The notes: generated by a model not told the origin, from the sequence alone. A stretch of DNA of 64,000 nucleotides from Secundilactobacillus silagincola (GCF_002583405.1 NZ_BCMJ01000007.1:48726-112725), one strand, 5' to 3'; counted from the stretch's first letter, positions 46,953-57,012 are shown. A program made the numbers and translations.

Positions 46953-47957
46953 TTAAAGCAGAACTGTAATTAAAATCAGTGCACTGGTAACTTGAATAAC
47001 TAACAGACCGCCACCATATAGGGCGAGTTTTTTACCAGCTTTAACGAACGCAGCAAAGTTTAAACGAAGACCGATGGCAGCCAGTGCGGTGACTTCGCAC
47101 CAACCAGAAAGGCCATGAGCTAAGCCTGAAACTGCTGGATTAAAGTGAAACCAAGAGTTAAGCGCACATAATACCACAAAACCCACTACGTACCAGGGCA
47201 AGGCACGACGCCAACTATTTTGGACGGTGGATTCAACTCCTTGAGCAGACTGGTTGTGCTGATGAATCCGACTAAAAATCACAACCACGGCTACTAACAT
47301 AATGATACGTAAAATTTTAAAGAGTGTAGCGTAGGTGGTAGTTGGTTCATTGACCATGGTTGCACTGGCAATGACTTGACCAACGGATTGAACGGTGCCG
47401 CCAATCAACGCACCTCGTAAAAAGTTATCGTGATGGAAGGCTAGTAAACCGATGACTGGCAAAGTGAGCATTAGAATGGTTCCCATGAGGTTGACCAGTG
47501 TGACAGCTAGACGTTTTTCTTCATCTTTTGCTTCAATGGCTGGCGTGATCGCCGCAATCGCTGAAGAGCCGCAGACCGCGTTACCACCCGCCATGAGTAA
47601 GGTCATCCCTTCGGAAAAGTGCAGCAACTTACCAAGTAAAAGTGCACCGCAAATCGTGATGGTCATTTGAAGTAAAATAAAAGCGACTCCTGTTAGATGT
47701 AATTCACGAATCGTCTGAAAGGTGATGGTGGCGCCTAGCAGCAGTACGGAATATTCTAACAGCCGTTTTTCGGACCAAGCAGTCCCACTCTGCCAAACAG
47801 GTTGGCGAATAATGGTGTTTCCCAGTAGAATGCCAATTAATAAGGCAACTGTTGGTGCGCCAATGCCTTTAAGCAAAAATGAATTGATCAATTGGCTAAT
47901 AATGGCAATGACAAAACTAAGGCTAAGTCCAGGCAAAACTGCACGTTCAGGTTTCAT
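46953..47957 (-). CDS. YeiH-type putative sulfate exporter (UPF0324)
   Basis: A 334-aa membrane protein with about ten hydrophobic segments, of the YeiH/PSE family. Recognisable are GIGAPTVALLIGILLGN, the MAGGNAVCGSSAIAAITPAI stretch and GGTVQSVGQVIA. Substrate is uncertain (sulfate, sulfite or another sulfonate-related anion). Divergent from a LysR gene, like yeiH-yeiE in enterobacteria, which suggests control by that regulator. Confidence 0.85.
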   Translation of the reverse strand: MKPERAVLPGLSLSFVIAIISQLINSFLLKGIGAPTVALLIGILLGNTIIRQPVWQSGTAWSEKRLLEYSVLLLGATITFQTIRELHLTGVAFILLQMTITICGALLLGKLLHFSEGMTLLMAGGNAVCGSSAIAAITPAIEAKDEEKRLAVTLVNLMGTILMLTLPVIGLLAFHHDNFLRGALIGGTVQSVGQVIASATMVNEPTTTYATLFKILRIIMLVAVVVIFSRIHQHNQSAQGVESTVQNSWRRALPWYVVGFVVLCALNSWFHFNPAVSGLAHGLSGWCEVTALAAIGLRLNFAAFVKAGKKLALYGGGLLVIQVTSALILITVLL

Positions 47958-48031
47958 AAATATTGACTCCTCCCTCTTTATACTTGTTGAAGTATACAGA
48001 AATTGGTATCATTAATAAAATATCAAATTAT

Positions 48032-48044
48032 AATAGATTCTATT
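48032..48044. promoter_or_regulatory. candidate LysR operator in the yeiH-lysR gap
   Basis: AATAGATTCTATT is a perfect 6+1+6 palindrome 28 nt before the LysR start and in the divergent gap. The region is very A/T-rich, so chance is possible. Confidence 0.35.
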
Positions 48045-48071
48045 AATATTTTTAATAGTTGGAGGCAAACC

Positions 48072-48890
48072 GTGGATAAACTCTTAATAACTTTTATGGC
48101 CGTATATGAAACCCGGAATTTTTCATTAGCCGCAAAGCAATTATTTATTTCTCAACCGAGTGTTTCTGTGCAAATTAATCAATTAGAAAAGCAACTGGGT
48201 CTAAGCCTGTTCGACCGTAGTGGTCATCGACAGGTACAGCCAACGCCAGCAGCAGTTAAACTTTATGCTACGGCTGAACAGTTGCAGCGCACTTGGAAGC
48301 AGGGGTACGAGCAACTTAAACAAACGGCAGAGCAGTCAAAGATAAAAGTTGTTTTAGGGTTTTCACAAACCACCTCGGTGGAATTGATGCCCCGGGTAAT
48401 TGAATCACTGTTAGCCGACTCGCGGTTTCAATTTGAAATCCAAACAATGAATTCAGAGAGTATCCTAAAGGCTGTTGTTGATCGTAAAGTTGCCTATGGC
48501 ATCATTGAAAAACCGATTGTTGCCGATTATGTTCAGCAAACCGAGGTACCTGGCGATCAGCTTGTATTGGCAGGTCACCCGGATGAAAAACTGTGGCTGT
48601 TACGAGAACCTGGGTCTGGTGTGCGTCATTACACGGAGGCGTACTTGCATGAGCAGGGAATTGTACCGCAACAGACATTAGTTGTGGACAGTAATCAAAG
48701 TATCATTGGTTTATTAACGCAGGGTATCGGCAAAACGCTCATGTCAGAGGGTGTCCTTCCTCCTGAGGTCGTTCGTCAGTCACTGGGGCAACAGTATCAC
48801 CGTCATTTTTATCTCATTGGATTGGATCGTCAACCTAATGTGCAATTAGCGGACCTAAGAAACGTTCTCAGCAGAGTAATGCTGCATTAG
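48072..48890 (+). CDS. LysR-type regulator next to yeiH
   Basis: A 272-aa LysR protein with an N-terminal winged helix (LAAKQLFISQPSVSVQINQLEKQLG) and an effector domain. The frame is open from 48003, but TTGGAGG at 48059-48065 and GTG 48072 give the usual LysR N-terminus (DKLLITFMAVYETRNFS). It is not closely related to the two LysR proteins at 12-16 kb. The pairing with a YeiH-type transporter suggests a CysB/YeiE-like sulfur role, by inference. Confidence 0.88.
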   Translation: MDKLLITFMAVYETRNFSLAAKQLFISQPSVSVQINQLEKQLGLSLFDRSGHRQVQPTPAAVKLYATAEQLQRTWKQGYEQLKQTAEQSKIKVVLGFSQTTSVELMPRVIESLLADSRFQFEIQTMNSESILKAVVDRKVAYGIIEKPIVADYVQQTEVPGDQLVLAGHPDEKLWLLREPGSGVRHYTEAYLHEQGIVPQQTLVVDSNQSIIGLLTQGIGKTLMSEGVLPPEVVRQSLGQQYHRHFYLIGLDRQPNVQLADLRNVLSRVMLH

Positions 48891-48973
48891 TTTTTTGGGT
48901 GTGGGTTGTTCTCAATGCTTACAATCGCTATGATGGATTTATATCAACCGTATATAAGATTGGAGTGAGCAAT

Positions 48974-49510
48974 ATGTTTAGTATGCAACCTCGGTGGGGA
49001 TTCGATTGGCATGAGCTGATCACGGGTGTCTTAAGCTTGATAGCTGCCTATGTAGTAATTGGTATGCCACGTGTTAGCTTAACCGCCATGTCAGTCATTT
49101 TTGGCTTTTTAGCAATTCTTAGTGGGCTCACTACATTATCAGGTGTTAGTAAACTGCGAGATTTTGTTGGCAATTGGGCAGTTGGGGCCTTCATTTTAGC
49201 CATTATTGATTTACTGATTGGGCTGTTCTTTATTATTAAACCTAGTAGCGGTATCGTTGTTTTAGGTTATGTGGTAGCGTTCTGGTTCATCATTGATGCG
49301 ATTGAACGGCTAATCGTTGTCGCACATTTGCGTGACTTTGGCACTGGCTATTTTATCGCGTCTATCATTCTGGACGTTTTGTCACTGATGCTGGGTGTTT
49401 TACTGCTGATTAACCCAGTGATTGCAATGATGTCGGTTACTTGGCTGATTGGGTTTTACCTCATTGTTTTTGGCATTAATGCGATCATGTTGGCGTTTGC
49501 AAGACGGTGA
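48974..49510 (+). CDS. HdeD/DUF308 family membrane protein
   Basis: A 178-aa protein with six membrane segments in three similar hairpins, as in the HdeD/DUF308 family (HdeD is linked to acid resistance in E. coli). The frame opens at 48899; TGGAGTGA at 48961-48968 points to ATG 48974. Monocistronic with its own terminator. Function in lactobacilli unknown. Confidence 0.8.
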   Translation: MFSMQPRWGFDWHELITGVLSLIAAYVVIGMPRVSLTAMSVIFGFLAILSGLTTLSGVSKLRDFVGNWAVGAFILAIIDLLIGLFFIIKPSSGIVVLGYVVAFWFIIDAIERLIVVAHLRDFGTGYFIASIILDVLSLMLGVLLLINPVIAMMSVTWLIGFYLIVFGINAIMLAFARR

Positions 49511-49535
49511 GAACGGAAAATATCAATTTTAAGTG

Positions 49536-49570
49536 CTGCCAGTTTATGAATAGGAATTGGCAGTTTTTTT
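49536..49570 (+). terminator. terminator after the HdeD-like gene
   Basis: CTGCCA pairs with TGGCAG around a 16-nt loop, then seven T. Confidence 0.82.
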
Positions 49571-49653
49571 GTCAAAACACCCGGTGGAAATTAGTAATGA
49601 CACGCCTGGTGTGTTAGAATGTTTAAATGATTGATTTGATTGGAGATAGAACT

Positions 49654-50532
49654 ATGAACAATGATGTGCAACTAGTCATTATTTCTGGCATGAGCGGTGC
49701 TGGTAAGACCGTTGGCATGCAGGCCTTTGAAGACCTTGGATATTTTTGTATCGATAACATGCCGCCGTCGTTAATGAATAAGTTCTGGGAGCTAGTTCGA
49801 GAAACTGGCAAAATCAAAAAAGTCGCCGTTGTCATCGATTTACGTGCCAAAGCGTTTTATGATGAAATCATGCAAATGACCACGGATATTTCGGATTTAA
49901 ACCGGTCAGATACGACTCAGATCGTCTTTTTGGACGCAGATGATGAGACACTGGTTTCACGTTACAAGGAAACACGACGGTCACACCCGTTGGCGCGTAA
50001 TGGTCGGGTGATCGAGGGTATTAAGGCTGAACGAAAGCTCTTGGCACCACTTAAACAGGCTGCACAGTTAGTCATCAATACGTCAGAATTATCCCCACGT
50101 CAATTGCGTGAAGAAATTTTTCATAACTTTGAAGCTGGTGATATTGAAAAATTCCACATTGAATTGATGTCGTTTGGGTTTAAGTATGGGTTACCCATTG
50201 ATGCTGATATTGTGATGGATGTTCGGTTCTTACCTAATCCATACTATCGGCCGGAACTGAAAAATCTAACCGGTTTGGATCAGCCTGTCTATGATTATGT
50301 GATGAAGCAGCCTGAGACTGAATCGTTTTACAAGCAGTTTTTGGGGTTACTGGAATCAATCATGCCCGGCTATAAACGGGAAGGAAAGAATAATTTAACG
50401 GTAGCCATTGGCTGCACTGGTGGTCAGCACCGGTCAGTTGCATTGGCTGAACGATTGGGCAATACGCTTGGAGAAAAGTATCCAGTGCATATTACTCACC
50501 GTGATATTTCAAAGCGAAAGGAATCAAACTAA
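49654..50532 (+). CDS. rapZ: RapZ/YvcJ, RNase adapter nucleotide-binding protein
   Basis: A 292-aa P-loop protein (Walker A MSGAGKT near residue 15) of the RapZ/YvcJ family, which binds nucleotides and RNA and in E. coli guides small RNAs to RNase E; in B. subtilis YvcJ hydrolyses GTP and affects competence. The conserved C-terminal [18 protein letters not shown] segment is present. ATG 49654 with TTGGAGA is preferred over 49627. rapZ-yvcK-whiA is a strongly conserved Firmicute operon. Confidence 0.94.
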   Translation: MNNDVQLVIISGMSGAGKTVGMQAFEDLGYFCIDNMPPSLMNKFWELVRETGKIKKVAVVIDLRAKAFYDEIMQMTTDISDLNRSDTTQIVFLDADDETLVSRYKETRRSHPLARNGRVIEGIKAERKLLAPLKQAAQLVINTSELSPRQLREEIFHNFEAGDIEKFHIELMSFGFKYGLPIDADIVMDVRFLPNPYYRPELKNLTGLDQPVYDYVMKQPETESFYKQFLGLLESIMPGYKREGKNNLTVAIGCTGGQHRSVALAERLGNTLGEKYPVHITHRDISKRKESN

Positions 50533-50534
50533 CT

Positions 50535-51545
50535 ATGATGGAAGAACGACGTCGGCCCAAGATCGTTGTGATGGGCGGGGGCACAGGTTTGCCAGTCATC
50601 CTTCGTAATTTAAAGGGTCACGATGTAGATATTACGGCCGTAGTGACTGTGGCTGATGATGGCGGATCATCTGGCATTATTCGCAATTATGTGAACGTGG
50701 TGCCACCTGGAGACATTCGAAACGTAGTGGTATCACTGTCTCAATTGTCACCACTCGTACTGCAGTTGTTCCAGTATCGATTCGACAGTAAGGATCAGTT
50801 CTTTGCTGGACACGCCCTGGGTAACTTGGTGATTGCAGCACTGTCAGAAATGAAAAACGGTATTTTTGATGCCGTGCAGGAGCTTTGCGATATCATGCAG
50901 GTTGACGGGCATATTTATCCAGCTGCTAATGAACCGCTAGAGCTCAATGCCGAATTTTCTGATGGGACTACTATGACCGGGGAATCAGAAATCACCGCTG
51001 CACACAAACTGATTAAACATGTGTGGGTCACATCAAGTAACCATAAAGATGTGGCACCGCGAGCAGTTGATGAAGTGATTAATGCAATCATGGATGCTGA
51101 CCAAATTGTGCTGGGTCCAGGTAGTTTATTTACCAGTATTTTGCCTAATTTGATGATTAGTAACGTGGGGGATGCTTTGCGGAAAACGCAGGCTGAAGTC
51201 GTTTATATTTGTAACATTATGACTCAAAAGGGTGAAACTGAAAAGTTCACTGATGCGGATCACGTTCGCGTGTTGAATCGGCATTTAAAGCAAAATGTCA
51301 TCAATACGGTTTTAGTTAACACTCAAAAGGTTCCAGATGAATACATTGATTATCAGCGCTGGAACGAAATGTCACGTCAAGTTGAGCATGACTTCCATGG
51401 TCTGCGAGAACAAGGCTGTCGAGTAGTTTCTGCTGATTTTCTGGAATTGCGGGATAACGGTGCGTTTCATAATGGCGAACTAGTGGTTAACGAACTAATG
51501 AACCTGCTGGGACAGGTTACATCGAGGTTTGCTGAGGGGAGGTAG
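50535..51545 (+). CDS. yvcK: YvcK/GlmR, gluconeogenesis-linked morphogenesis factor
   Basis: A 336-aa CofD-like Rossmann protein ([25 protein letters not shown]) that binds UDP-GlcNAc in B. subtilis and is needed for normal cell shape on gluconeogenic carbon, acting on GlmS. Starts 2 nt after rapZ; its stop touches the whiA region. Confidence 0.94.
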   Translation: MMEERRRPKIVVMGGGTGLPVILRNLKGHDVDITAVVTVADDGGSSGIIRNYVNVVPPGDIRNVVVSLSQLSPLVLQLFQYRFDSKDQFFAGHALGNLVIAALSEMKNGIFDAVQELCDIMQVDGHIYPAANEPLELNAEFSDGTTMTGESEITAAHKLIKHVWVTSSNHKDVAPRAVDEVINAIMDADQIVLGPGSLFTSILPNLMISNVGDALRKTQAEVVYICNIMTQKGETEKFTDADHVRVLNRHLKQNVINTVLVNTQKVPDEYIDYQRWNEMSRQVEHDFHGLREQGCRVVSADFLELRDNGAFHNGELVVNELMNLLGQVTSRFAEGR

Positions 51546-51550
51546 TGCCA

Positions 51551-52489
51551 ATGTCATATGCCAGTGAAGTTAAAAAAGAACTGACAACACTTGAAGTTCA
51601 CCGCGATAACGCTAAAGCTGAATTGATTGCGCTCATTCGGATGAACGGCTCTATTGCAATTTCCAATCACCATTTTGTTCTTAATATTCAAACGGAAAAC
51701 CCGGCAATTTCGCGCCGAATTTACCAGCTGTTGAAGCAATTTTACGATGTGGAAAGTGAACTCATGGTTCGGCGTAAGATGAAATTGAAGAAAAATAATT
51801 TATACATTGTTCGGGTCAATGAAGGGACTGAAAGAGTCCTTGCTGATCTTGGTATTTTTAAAGATGGCCAGCTGACCGAGAAGGTTTCACCTGAGCTGTT
51901 AAAAAATGACGGTCAGGTTCGCTCGTATTTACGGGGCGCTTTTTTAGCTGGTGGATCGGTCAACAATCCAGAAACGTCGCGGTATCATTTGGAAATCTAC
52001 TCCGTATATGAGGATCATAATCAAATGATTGCGGAAATGATCAATCATTATGATTTAAATGCCCGGACAACTGCTCGCCGTGGTGGGTTTATTACCTACC
52101 TCAAAGAGGGTGAACGAATCGCTGATTTTCTTTCGCTGATTGGTGCTTCTAGTGCCATGCTGAAGTTCGAGGATGTCCGGATCATGCGGGATATGCGAAA
52201 TTCGGTTAACCGGCTTGTGAACTGTGAAAACGCCAATATGGATAAAGTTGCTAATGCATCCAGTAAACAAATTGCTAACATTGAGTTTATTCAGTCCACC
52301 GTTGGCTTAGACCAACTACCGCCCAAATTACGGGAAGTGGCCGAAATTCGTTTAGCTAATCGTGAAGTCAGTTTGAAAGAACTGGGTGCCATGCTGCCAA
52401 GTGGTGCAATTTCGAAGTCGGGAATTAATCACCGATTACGTAAAATCAGTGATTACGCTGATAGTCTTCGGACAGCAAAAGCTGTGTAA
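51551..52489 (+). CDS. whiA: WhiA, DNA-binding protein
   Basis: A 312-aa WhiA: two N-terminal LAGLIDADG-homing-endonuclease-like halves without the catalytic acids ([19 protein letters not shown]) and a C-terminal helix-turn-helix ([18 protein letters not shown]). In Streptomyces it controls sporulation; in B. subtilis it affects division and chromosome segregation. GGGGAGG lies eight bases before ATG 51551, while GTG 51545 is too close. Last gene of the rapZ operon. Confidence 0.95.
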   Translation: MSYASEVKKELTTLEVHRDNAKAELIALIRMNGSIAISNHHFVLNIQTENPAISRRIYQLLKQFYDVESELMVRRKMKLKKNNLYIVRVNEGTERVLADLGIFKDGQLTEKVSPELLKNDGQVRSYLRGAFLAGGSVNNPETSRYHLEIYSVYEDHNQMIAEMINHYDLNARTTARRGGFITYLKEGERIADFLSLIGASSAMLKFEDVRIMRDMRNSVNRLVNCENANMDKVANASSKQIANIEFIQSTVGLDQLPPKLREVAEIRLANREVSLKELGAMLPSGAISKSGINHRLRKISDYADSLRTAKAV

Positions 52490-52509
52490 AGTGTGAACAT
52501 ATATAAAAA

Positions 52510-52556
52510 CAGAGTTTCAAGGAATCTGATGATTTCCTGAAACTCTGCTTTTTTGT
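52510..52556. terminator. terminator, whiA / mmuP
   Basis: CAGAGTTTCAAGGAA pairs with TTTCCTGAAACTCTG, then CTTTTTTG. Positioned between convergent genes. Confidence 0.9.
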
Positions 52557-53989
52557 TAAAGATTATCTTCATGGCTCTTATCAGGGTTAACATACTGGTT
52601 CTTTGTACTACCATGATGCTTGCTCCAAGCTTCTTTACCATAATAAACGGCATAGCAAAGAATCAAGAACGGCACCATGTAGAACAGTGCGGGACGCTGT
52701 GTTGGATCGAATACGATCAGAACGCATGATAATAAGCACATAATGAATGCGACCCACGGAACAACCGGATACCAAGGTGTTTTGAACTTTAATTCTGAAA
52801 CGGTGTGCCCGGTTTTAAGCCATTGTTTCCGGAAATTAATTTCAGATATTGCAATCGCCATCCAAACGATAACAACGGCTAAACCAGAAATGGAAACTAA
52901 AACCAGGTAGACAGTTGATGCGGCAACCACACTGGAAATGAGCGCTAAAATACCGCCAACCATGCTTAAACATAGCGCCAGCATTGGAACGCCGCGACGG
53001 TTAGTCTGAGCCACCTTCAACGGAATCGTACCTTCGTTTGCCAAAGACCACAGCATTCTTGTCGAAGCGTACAGACCTGAGTTGGCAGCCGATAAAATGG
53101 CAGTTAAAACCACGAAGTTCATGAGATCACCCGCAAAGGGCAGTCCGATGCTGTTGAAAACCAAGACGAAGGGACTTTGATTGACGCCAGCTTTTTGCCA
53201 TGGAATCAATGCAGACATCACGGTAATACTACCGATAAAGAAGATGATCAGTCGAAACAGCGTGGTGTGAATTGCTTTCGGCAGTGTGACCTCAGGATCT
53301 TTAGTTTCACCGGCCGTAACACCGATTAATTCTGTCCCGGAGAAAGCGAAGTTAACGGTGAGCATAGTTGTAAAGACGGCTTTAAAACCATTGGGGAAGA
53401 GGCCGTCTTTAAACAGGTTGGAAAAGTAAGGTGCATGCTGATAACCCTTAATATGAATAGCGCCAAAGATGGCTAATCCACCCAAGATGATAAAGAGAAT
53501 AATCGCGATCACTTTAATACTAGAGAACCAAAATTCAGTATTGGCAAAGAATTTAACCGACATGGCGTTGGAAACAAAAATAACGACCATGAACAAAGCA
53601 CTCCAGATCCATGTGGGTGAGTGAGGGAACCACTTGCTCATAATGAGACCAGCGGCTGTGAACTCGGAGCCTAACGCTACCGTCCATGTGAGCCAGTAAA
53701 GAATAGCAACGGTAAATCCCGTACCGTGGCCAATAAAGCGGTCAGCGTAAACGTGGAAGGAGCCGGTTTGCGGCATAGCAACTGATAGTTCGCCTAGGCA
53801 CAGCATGACGAGGTAAACCACGACTGCGCCAATACCATATGCGAGAATCGTGCCAATTGGGCCTGCTTCGTGGATCGTGTAACCGGAACTTAAGAAGAGC
53901 CCTGTGCCAATGACACCGCCTAGAGAAATCATAAATAAATGGCGTGCTGTCATCTTACGTTCAAGGGTAGTATGTGTTTTTTTCTCCAA
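52556..53989 (-). CDS. mmuP: APC amino acid permease, probably S-methylmethionine (MmuP)
   Basis: A 477-aa amino acid permease with twelve membrane segments and the APC consensus ([17 protein letters not shown]). TTG 53989, nine bases after GGAGG, is preferred to ATG 54013, which would place the ribosome site inside the coding region. The LysP/MmuP/GabP group cannot be separated from sequence alone, but divergence from mmuM across 93 nt points to S-methylmethionine uptake. Confidence 0.8.
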   Translation of the reverse strand: MEKKTHTTLERKMTARHLFMISLGGVIGTGLFLSSGYTIHEAGPIGTILAYGIGAVVVYLVMLCLGELSVAMPQTGSFHVYADRFIGHGTGFTVAILYWLTWTVALGSEFTAAGLIMSKWFPHSPTWIWSALFMVVIFVSNAMSVKFFANTEFWFSSIKVIAIILFIILGGLAIFGAIHIKGYQHAPYFSNLFKDGLFPNGFKAVFTTMLTVNFAFSGTELIGVTAGETKDPEVTLPKAIHTTLFRLIIFFIGSITVMSALIPWQKAGVNQSPFVLVFNSIGLPFAGDLMNFVVLTAILSAANSGLYASTRMLWSLANEGTIPLKVAQTNRRGVPMLALCLSMVGGILALISSVVAASTVYLVLVSISGLAVVIVWMAIAISEINFRKQWLKTGHTVSELKFKTPWYPVVPWVAFIMCLLSCVLIVFDPTQRPALFYMVPFLILCYAVYYGKEAWSKHHGSTKNQYVNPDKSHEDNL

Positions 53990-54082
53990 ATTTTCATTCC
54001 TCCATAATTGCAAACCAACGAGAATTAGAATAACATTAAAAAATATGGATACGCAAGTCTAAATATGAGAGGATTATCATAA

Positions 54083-55003
54083 ATGAGTAGAATTAACTTT
54101 GATCAGCCACTTGTTATTGATGGTGCAATGGCAACTGAACTTGAAAAAAGGGGTGTTGAAACGAATAATGCCCTGTGGTCAGCGATGGCACTGATTCATA
54201 ATCCGGATGCCGTTGTTGCGGTACATAAAAGTTATTTTGAAGCTGGGGCTAACGTAGCAATTACTGATAGCTACCAAGCAAACCTGCCCGCGTTTGAAGC
54301 GGCTGGACTATCGGTTACTGAAAGTCGTCGGCTAATTTCCGAGTCGGTCCGGCTAGCACAGCGGGCACGGGATGAATACCGGAAAGAAGAAGGTTCAAAA
54401 CGTCCTTTATTGATTGCTGGCAGTGTCGGGCCTTACGGTGCCTATTTGGCTGATGGTAGTGAATATACTGGCAACTACCAATTAACGAAGCAGCAGTATC
54501 AGGATTTTCATCGAGAACGGATGCAGATACTGGCAGCAGCTGGCGCGGACTTATTCGCGTTTGAGACTCAGCCTAACTTCGAGGAAACTCAGGCGTTGGT
54601 TGACTTGTTAGAAAATGAATTTCCGGAAATGTCAGCATGGGTATCGTTTAGCGTGAACCAAAAGGGCCAGCTTTGCGACGGGACTTCATTAAGCCAAGCC
54701 GTGGCGTATTTTGAAAGCCATCCGCAAGTGGCCGCTATTGGTATCAACTGCACGGCAATGACAAATATTGAAAAATTGGTTAAAAAGGTAGCAGGGGCAA
54801 CCAACAAACCGATTATTGTTTACCCTAATAATGGTGACGTCTATGATCCAGTGACCAAAACTTGGCAAACGGTACCGGATGCACCCGCATTCAGTGATTT
54901 AGTACCAAAATGGCGGGCGGCAGGTGCCAGTTTGATTGGTGGCTGCTGTCGAACGACGCCGGCAGATATTTCGCAAATCGCGTCGACAATGGCTAGCAAC
55001 TAA
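54083..55003 (+). CDS. mmuM: MmuM, homocysteine S-methyltransferase
   Basis: Moves a methyl group from S-methylmethionine (or SAM) to homocysteine, giving methionine. The 306-aa TIM barrel has the N-terminal VIDGAMATELEKRG and the zinc-binding Cys of GINCTAM and GGCCRTTPADI. AGAGGAT precedes the ATG. Together with the divergent permease it makes a plant-derived S-methylmethionine salvage pair. Confidence 0.9.
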   Translation: MSRINFDQPLVIDGAMATELEKRGVETNNALWSAMALIHNPDAVVAVHKSYFEAGANVAITDSYQANLPAFEAAGLSVTESRRLISESVRLAQRARDEYRKEEGSKRPLLIAGSVGPYGAYLADGSEYTGNYQLTKQQYQDFHRERMQILAAAGADLFAFETQPNFEETQALVDLLENEFPEMSAWVSFSVNQKGQLCDGTSLSQAVAYFESHPQVAAIGINCTAMTNIEKLVKKVAGATNKPIIVYPNNGDVYDPVTKTWQTVPDAPAFSDLVPKWRAAGASLIGGCCRTTPADISQIASTMASN

Positions 55004-55034
55004 AAAAGACGAGCTCAATTGAGTTCGCCTTTTT
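55003..55034. terminator. terminator, mmuM / clpP
   Basis: AAAAAGACGAGCTCAA pairs with TTGAGTTCGCCTTTTT, directly after the mmuM stop, between convergent genes. Confidence 0.88.
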
Positions 55035-55049
55035 GGTACTAATTAAATA

Positions 55050-55643
55050 TTATTTACGGTCTTTTGTACTGGTCATGATTGAATCAATCAAGCCATAATC
55101 AACAGCTTCTTGAGCCGTTAAATAATGGTCACGTTCAGTATCAGCATTAACTCGTTCAATTGGTTGACCTGAGTTATCTGATAAGATCTGGTTGATCATT
55201 TTACGAGCCTTCAAAATTTCTTCGGCCGCAATTTCGATTTCAGTTTGTTGACCTTGTGCACCACCTGATGGTTGGTGAATCAAGACTTGTGAGTGTGGCA
55301 ATGCGAAACGCTTGCCTTTGGTACCAGAAGATGCCAAGACACTAGCCATTGAAGCAGCCATACCAGTAACGATGGTTTGAACGTCAGACTGGATAAAGTT
55401 CATGGTATCGTAAATCGCCATACCTGAAGTAATCACACCACCTGGAGAGTTGATGTAAAGGTAAATATCCTTTGTTGAATCTTGCGCATCCAAGAACAAA
55501 AGTTGAGCGATGATTGCGTTAGCCATATCGTCTTCAATTGCGCCGGAAAGCATGATGATTCTGTCCTTTAATAGGCGAGAGTAAATATCATAAGCACGTT
55601 CGCCACGGGAAGATTGTTCAATAACCGTTGGGACTAAGTTCAT
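55050..55643 (-). CDS. clpP: ClpP, ATP-dependent protease proteolytic subunit
   Basis: The serine peptidase core of ClpXP/ClpCP proteases. The 197 aa have catalytic S98 (GMAASMASV), H123 (LIHQPSGG) and the Asp in ERDHYL (about 172). The ATG follows AAGGAGG. Stress induction is expected because a perfect CtsR heptad repeat overlaps the promoter. Confidence 0.98.
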   Translation of the reverse strand: MNLVPTVIEQSSRGERAYDIYSRLLKDRIIMLSGAIEDDMANAIIAQLLFLDAQDSTKDIYLYINSPGGVITSGMAIYDTMNFIQSDVQTIVTGMAASMASVLASSGTKGKRFALPHSQVLIHQPSGGAQGQQTEIEIAAEEILKARKMINQILSDNSGQPIERVNADTERDHYLTAQEAVDYGLIDSIMTSTKDRK

Positions 55644-55701
55644 AGCTTTGCAGCCTCCTTATGATCTATTGTTTATTAGTCTGTTTGACTAACTGATTTG
55701 T

Positions 55702-55731
55702 AGTTTAACCTAAAGGTCAAAAAAGGTCAAA
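55702..55731 (-). promoter_or_regulatory. clpP promoter with CtsR operator
   Basis: GGTCAAA-AAA-GGTCAAA (55715-55731) is a perfect CtsR site. On the minus strand the distal copy supplies a -35 TTGACC with TAAACT 17 nt downstream (complement of 55702-55707). A further AGTCAAA half-site is at 55684-55690 in the leader. Confidence 0.92.
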
Positions 55732-55855
55732 CAAAATCACTTGGTTTATGGCAGTCTTGCTTTTGGCCTTATACCAAAACTTAGGATAACATATTTTGAA
55801 TACCCATACTGACTAACTCGTCTTTCGTATGATGCAGTTAATTGTATAAATCTTG

Positions 55856-55884
55856 TTGACACTGGTTTAAGAGATTATCATACT
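55856..55884 (+). promoter_or_regulatory. promoter of the TSUP gene
   Basis: TTGACA (55856-55861), 17-nt spacer, CATACT (55879-55884). Confidence 0.6.
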
Positions 55885-55919
55885 TAATGGTAAATTTGCT
55901 ATTTACAGGGGGGAAGTTT

Positions 55920-56636
55920 ATGACGTGGCTGCTGGTGATTTTGCCAGCTTTACTTGCTGGTTTGATTCAAGGCCTGACAGGGTTTGGTGCCGTTATTATT
56001 ATGATGATCTTTTTTCCGTCAATTTTACCAATGGCACAGGCTGCTGGTATTGGCGGTATTATTATGTTACTAAGTGAAATTTCCTTAGTTATTCACTATC
56101 GGCATCATTTTAAATTAAAGCGTGTTTTGTCCGCGTTTATCGTTTATGCCGCTGTGGCAACTTGGTCCGTGCGTTTGGGTCTAGTACTAAATACGCACAT
56201 TTTGCGTATCATGTTAGGCATATTATTGATTGCGCTAAGTATTTATTTTCTCACTTCTAAGAAGGCGGGTAGTCGACGATATCCCTGGTACGTTGCACTG
56301 TTATTTATGATTATTTCAGGTTTCTTCAACGGCTTATTTGGTATTGGCGGCCCACTCATGGCACTTTATTTTTTGTCTCGTTCTAAATCCGTGCCTGAAT
56401 ATATTGCCAATATTCAAGGCTTTTTCCTCATTGATGGTTTCTATATTACTAGCGTTCGAGTTGTCAGTGGTATCTTGGGAGCACATGTTATTCCATACAT
56501 ATTAGTCGGAATGGTGGGAGCGACTGTTGGTACGATGATTGCGTCTCGGCTATCGACTAAGTGGGATTTGGCAACCATTAAGCCATGGATCTACCGATTC
56601 ATTGGTCTGGCTGGCTTTTACTACTTGCTATTTTAA
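55920..56636 (+). CDS. TSUP (TauE/SafE) family permease
   Basis: A 238-aa membrane protein with eight hydrophobic segments and two homologous halves, each with the family hallmark (GLIQGLTGFGAVIIMM and GFFNGLFGIGGPLMALYF). TSUP members move sulfite, sulfonates or other organic anions. AGGGGGGAAG before ATG 55920 fixes the start, although the frame opens at 55887. Substrate unknown. Confidence 0.85.
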   Translation: MTWLLVILPALLAGLIQGLTGFGAVIIMMIFFPSILPMAQAAGIGGIIMLLSEISLVIHYRHHFKLKRVLSAFIVYAAVATWSVRLGLVLNTHILRIMLGILLIALSIYFLTSKKAGSRRYPWYVALLFMIISGFFNGLFGIGGPLMALYFLSRSKSVPEYIANIQGFFLIDGFYITSVRVVSGILGAHVIPYILVGMVGATVGTMIASRLSTKWDLATIKPWIYRFIGLAGFYYLLF

Positions 56637-56647
56637 TGCGAATACAA

Positions 56648-56683
56648 AAACAGGATACCGATTTAACGGTATCCTGTTTGTTT
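56648..56683. terminator. bidirectional terminator, TSUP gene / tRNA-Arg
   Basis: A perfect 13-bp stem (AAACAGGATACCG with CGGTATCCTGTTT), six-base loop, then GTTTT. Confidence 0.92.
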
Positions 56684-56695
56684 TATGTTGCATTA

Positions 56696-56767
56696 TGCGC
56701 CCGGGGGGAATCGAACCCTCATTTCAAGAACCGGAATCTTACGTGCGATCCATTACACTACGGGCGC
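56696..56767 (-). tRNA. tRNA-Arg (anticodon CCG)
   Basis: On the minus strand the 72 nt fold as a cloverleaf: acceptor GCGCCCG/CGGGCGC with discriminator A, D stem GTGT/GCAC, anticodon stem TAAGA/TCTTG with loop TTCCGGT (anticodon CCG, reading CGG) and T arm GAGGG-TTCGATT-CCCCC. The T stem has one A-C mismatch (A50-C64). The CCA end is not encoded. Confidence 0.93.
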
Positions 56768-56794
56768 ATGCCAATTACATTTCAACACTAGAAT

Positions 56795-56823
56795 ACTATA
56801 CCTGAATTTGCATATAAATACAA
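56795..56823 (-). promoter_or_regulatory. tRNA-Arg promoter
   Basis: On the minus strand, TTGTAT and TATAGT with a 17-nt spacer, about 28 nt before the tRNA 5' end. Confidence 0.75.
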
Positions 56824-56874
56824 GGGGTAATCTCGGAATGAATTTAGCCTGTTTGAAAAAATATGTGAGTGTGT

Positions 56875-56903
56875 TTGCAATTGGATAGGGTCCCTGCTAT
56901 AAT
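56875..56903 (+). promoter_or_regulatory. cggR-gap operon promoter
   Basis: TTGCAA (56875-56880), 17-nt spacer, TATAAT (56898-56903), with TGC directly before the -10 (extended type). Confidence 0.85.
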
Positions 56904-56948
56904 CTGAAATGTGGGTAAAGATAAGTACCCATTAATTTTTGACCTAAA

Positions 56949-56984
56949 TGGGTCACATTACGTCACTATGGGACATAACTTGTC
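56949..56984 (+). promoter_or_regulatory. CggR operator
   Basis: TGGGTC-N6-CGTC-N4-TGGGAC-N6-TGTC. This has the exact spacing of the B. subtilis operator CGGGAC-N6-TGTC-N4-CGGGAC-N6-TGTC and, as there, lies between the promoter and cggR. Confidence 0.9.
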
Positions 56985-57012
56985 CCATAGTTGGTAGAGA
57001 GTTGGTTAAGAC

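Noticed and set aside
53990..54082. SAM riboswitch or T-box in the mmuP-mmuM gap.
   Set aside because: The gap is only 93 nt and no conserved riboswitch core or terminator/antiterminator pair was seen.
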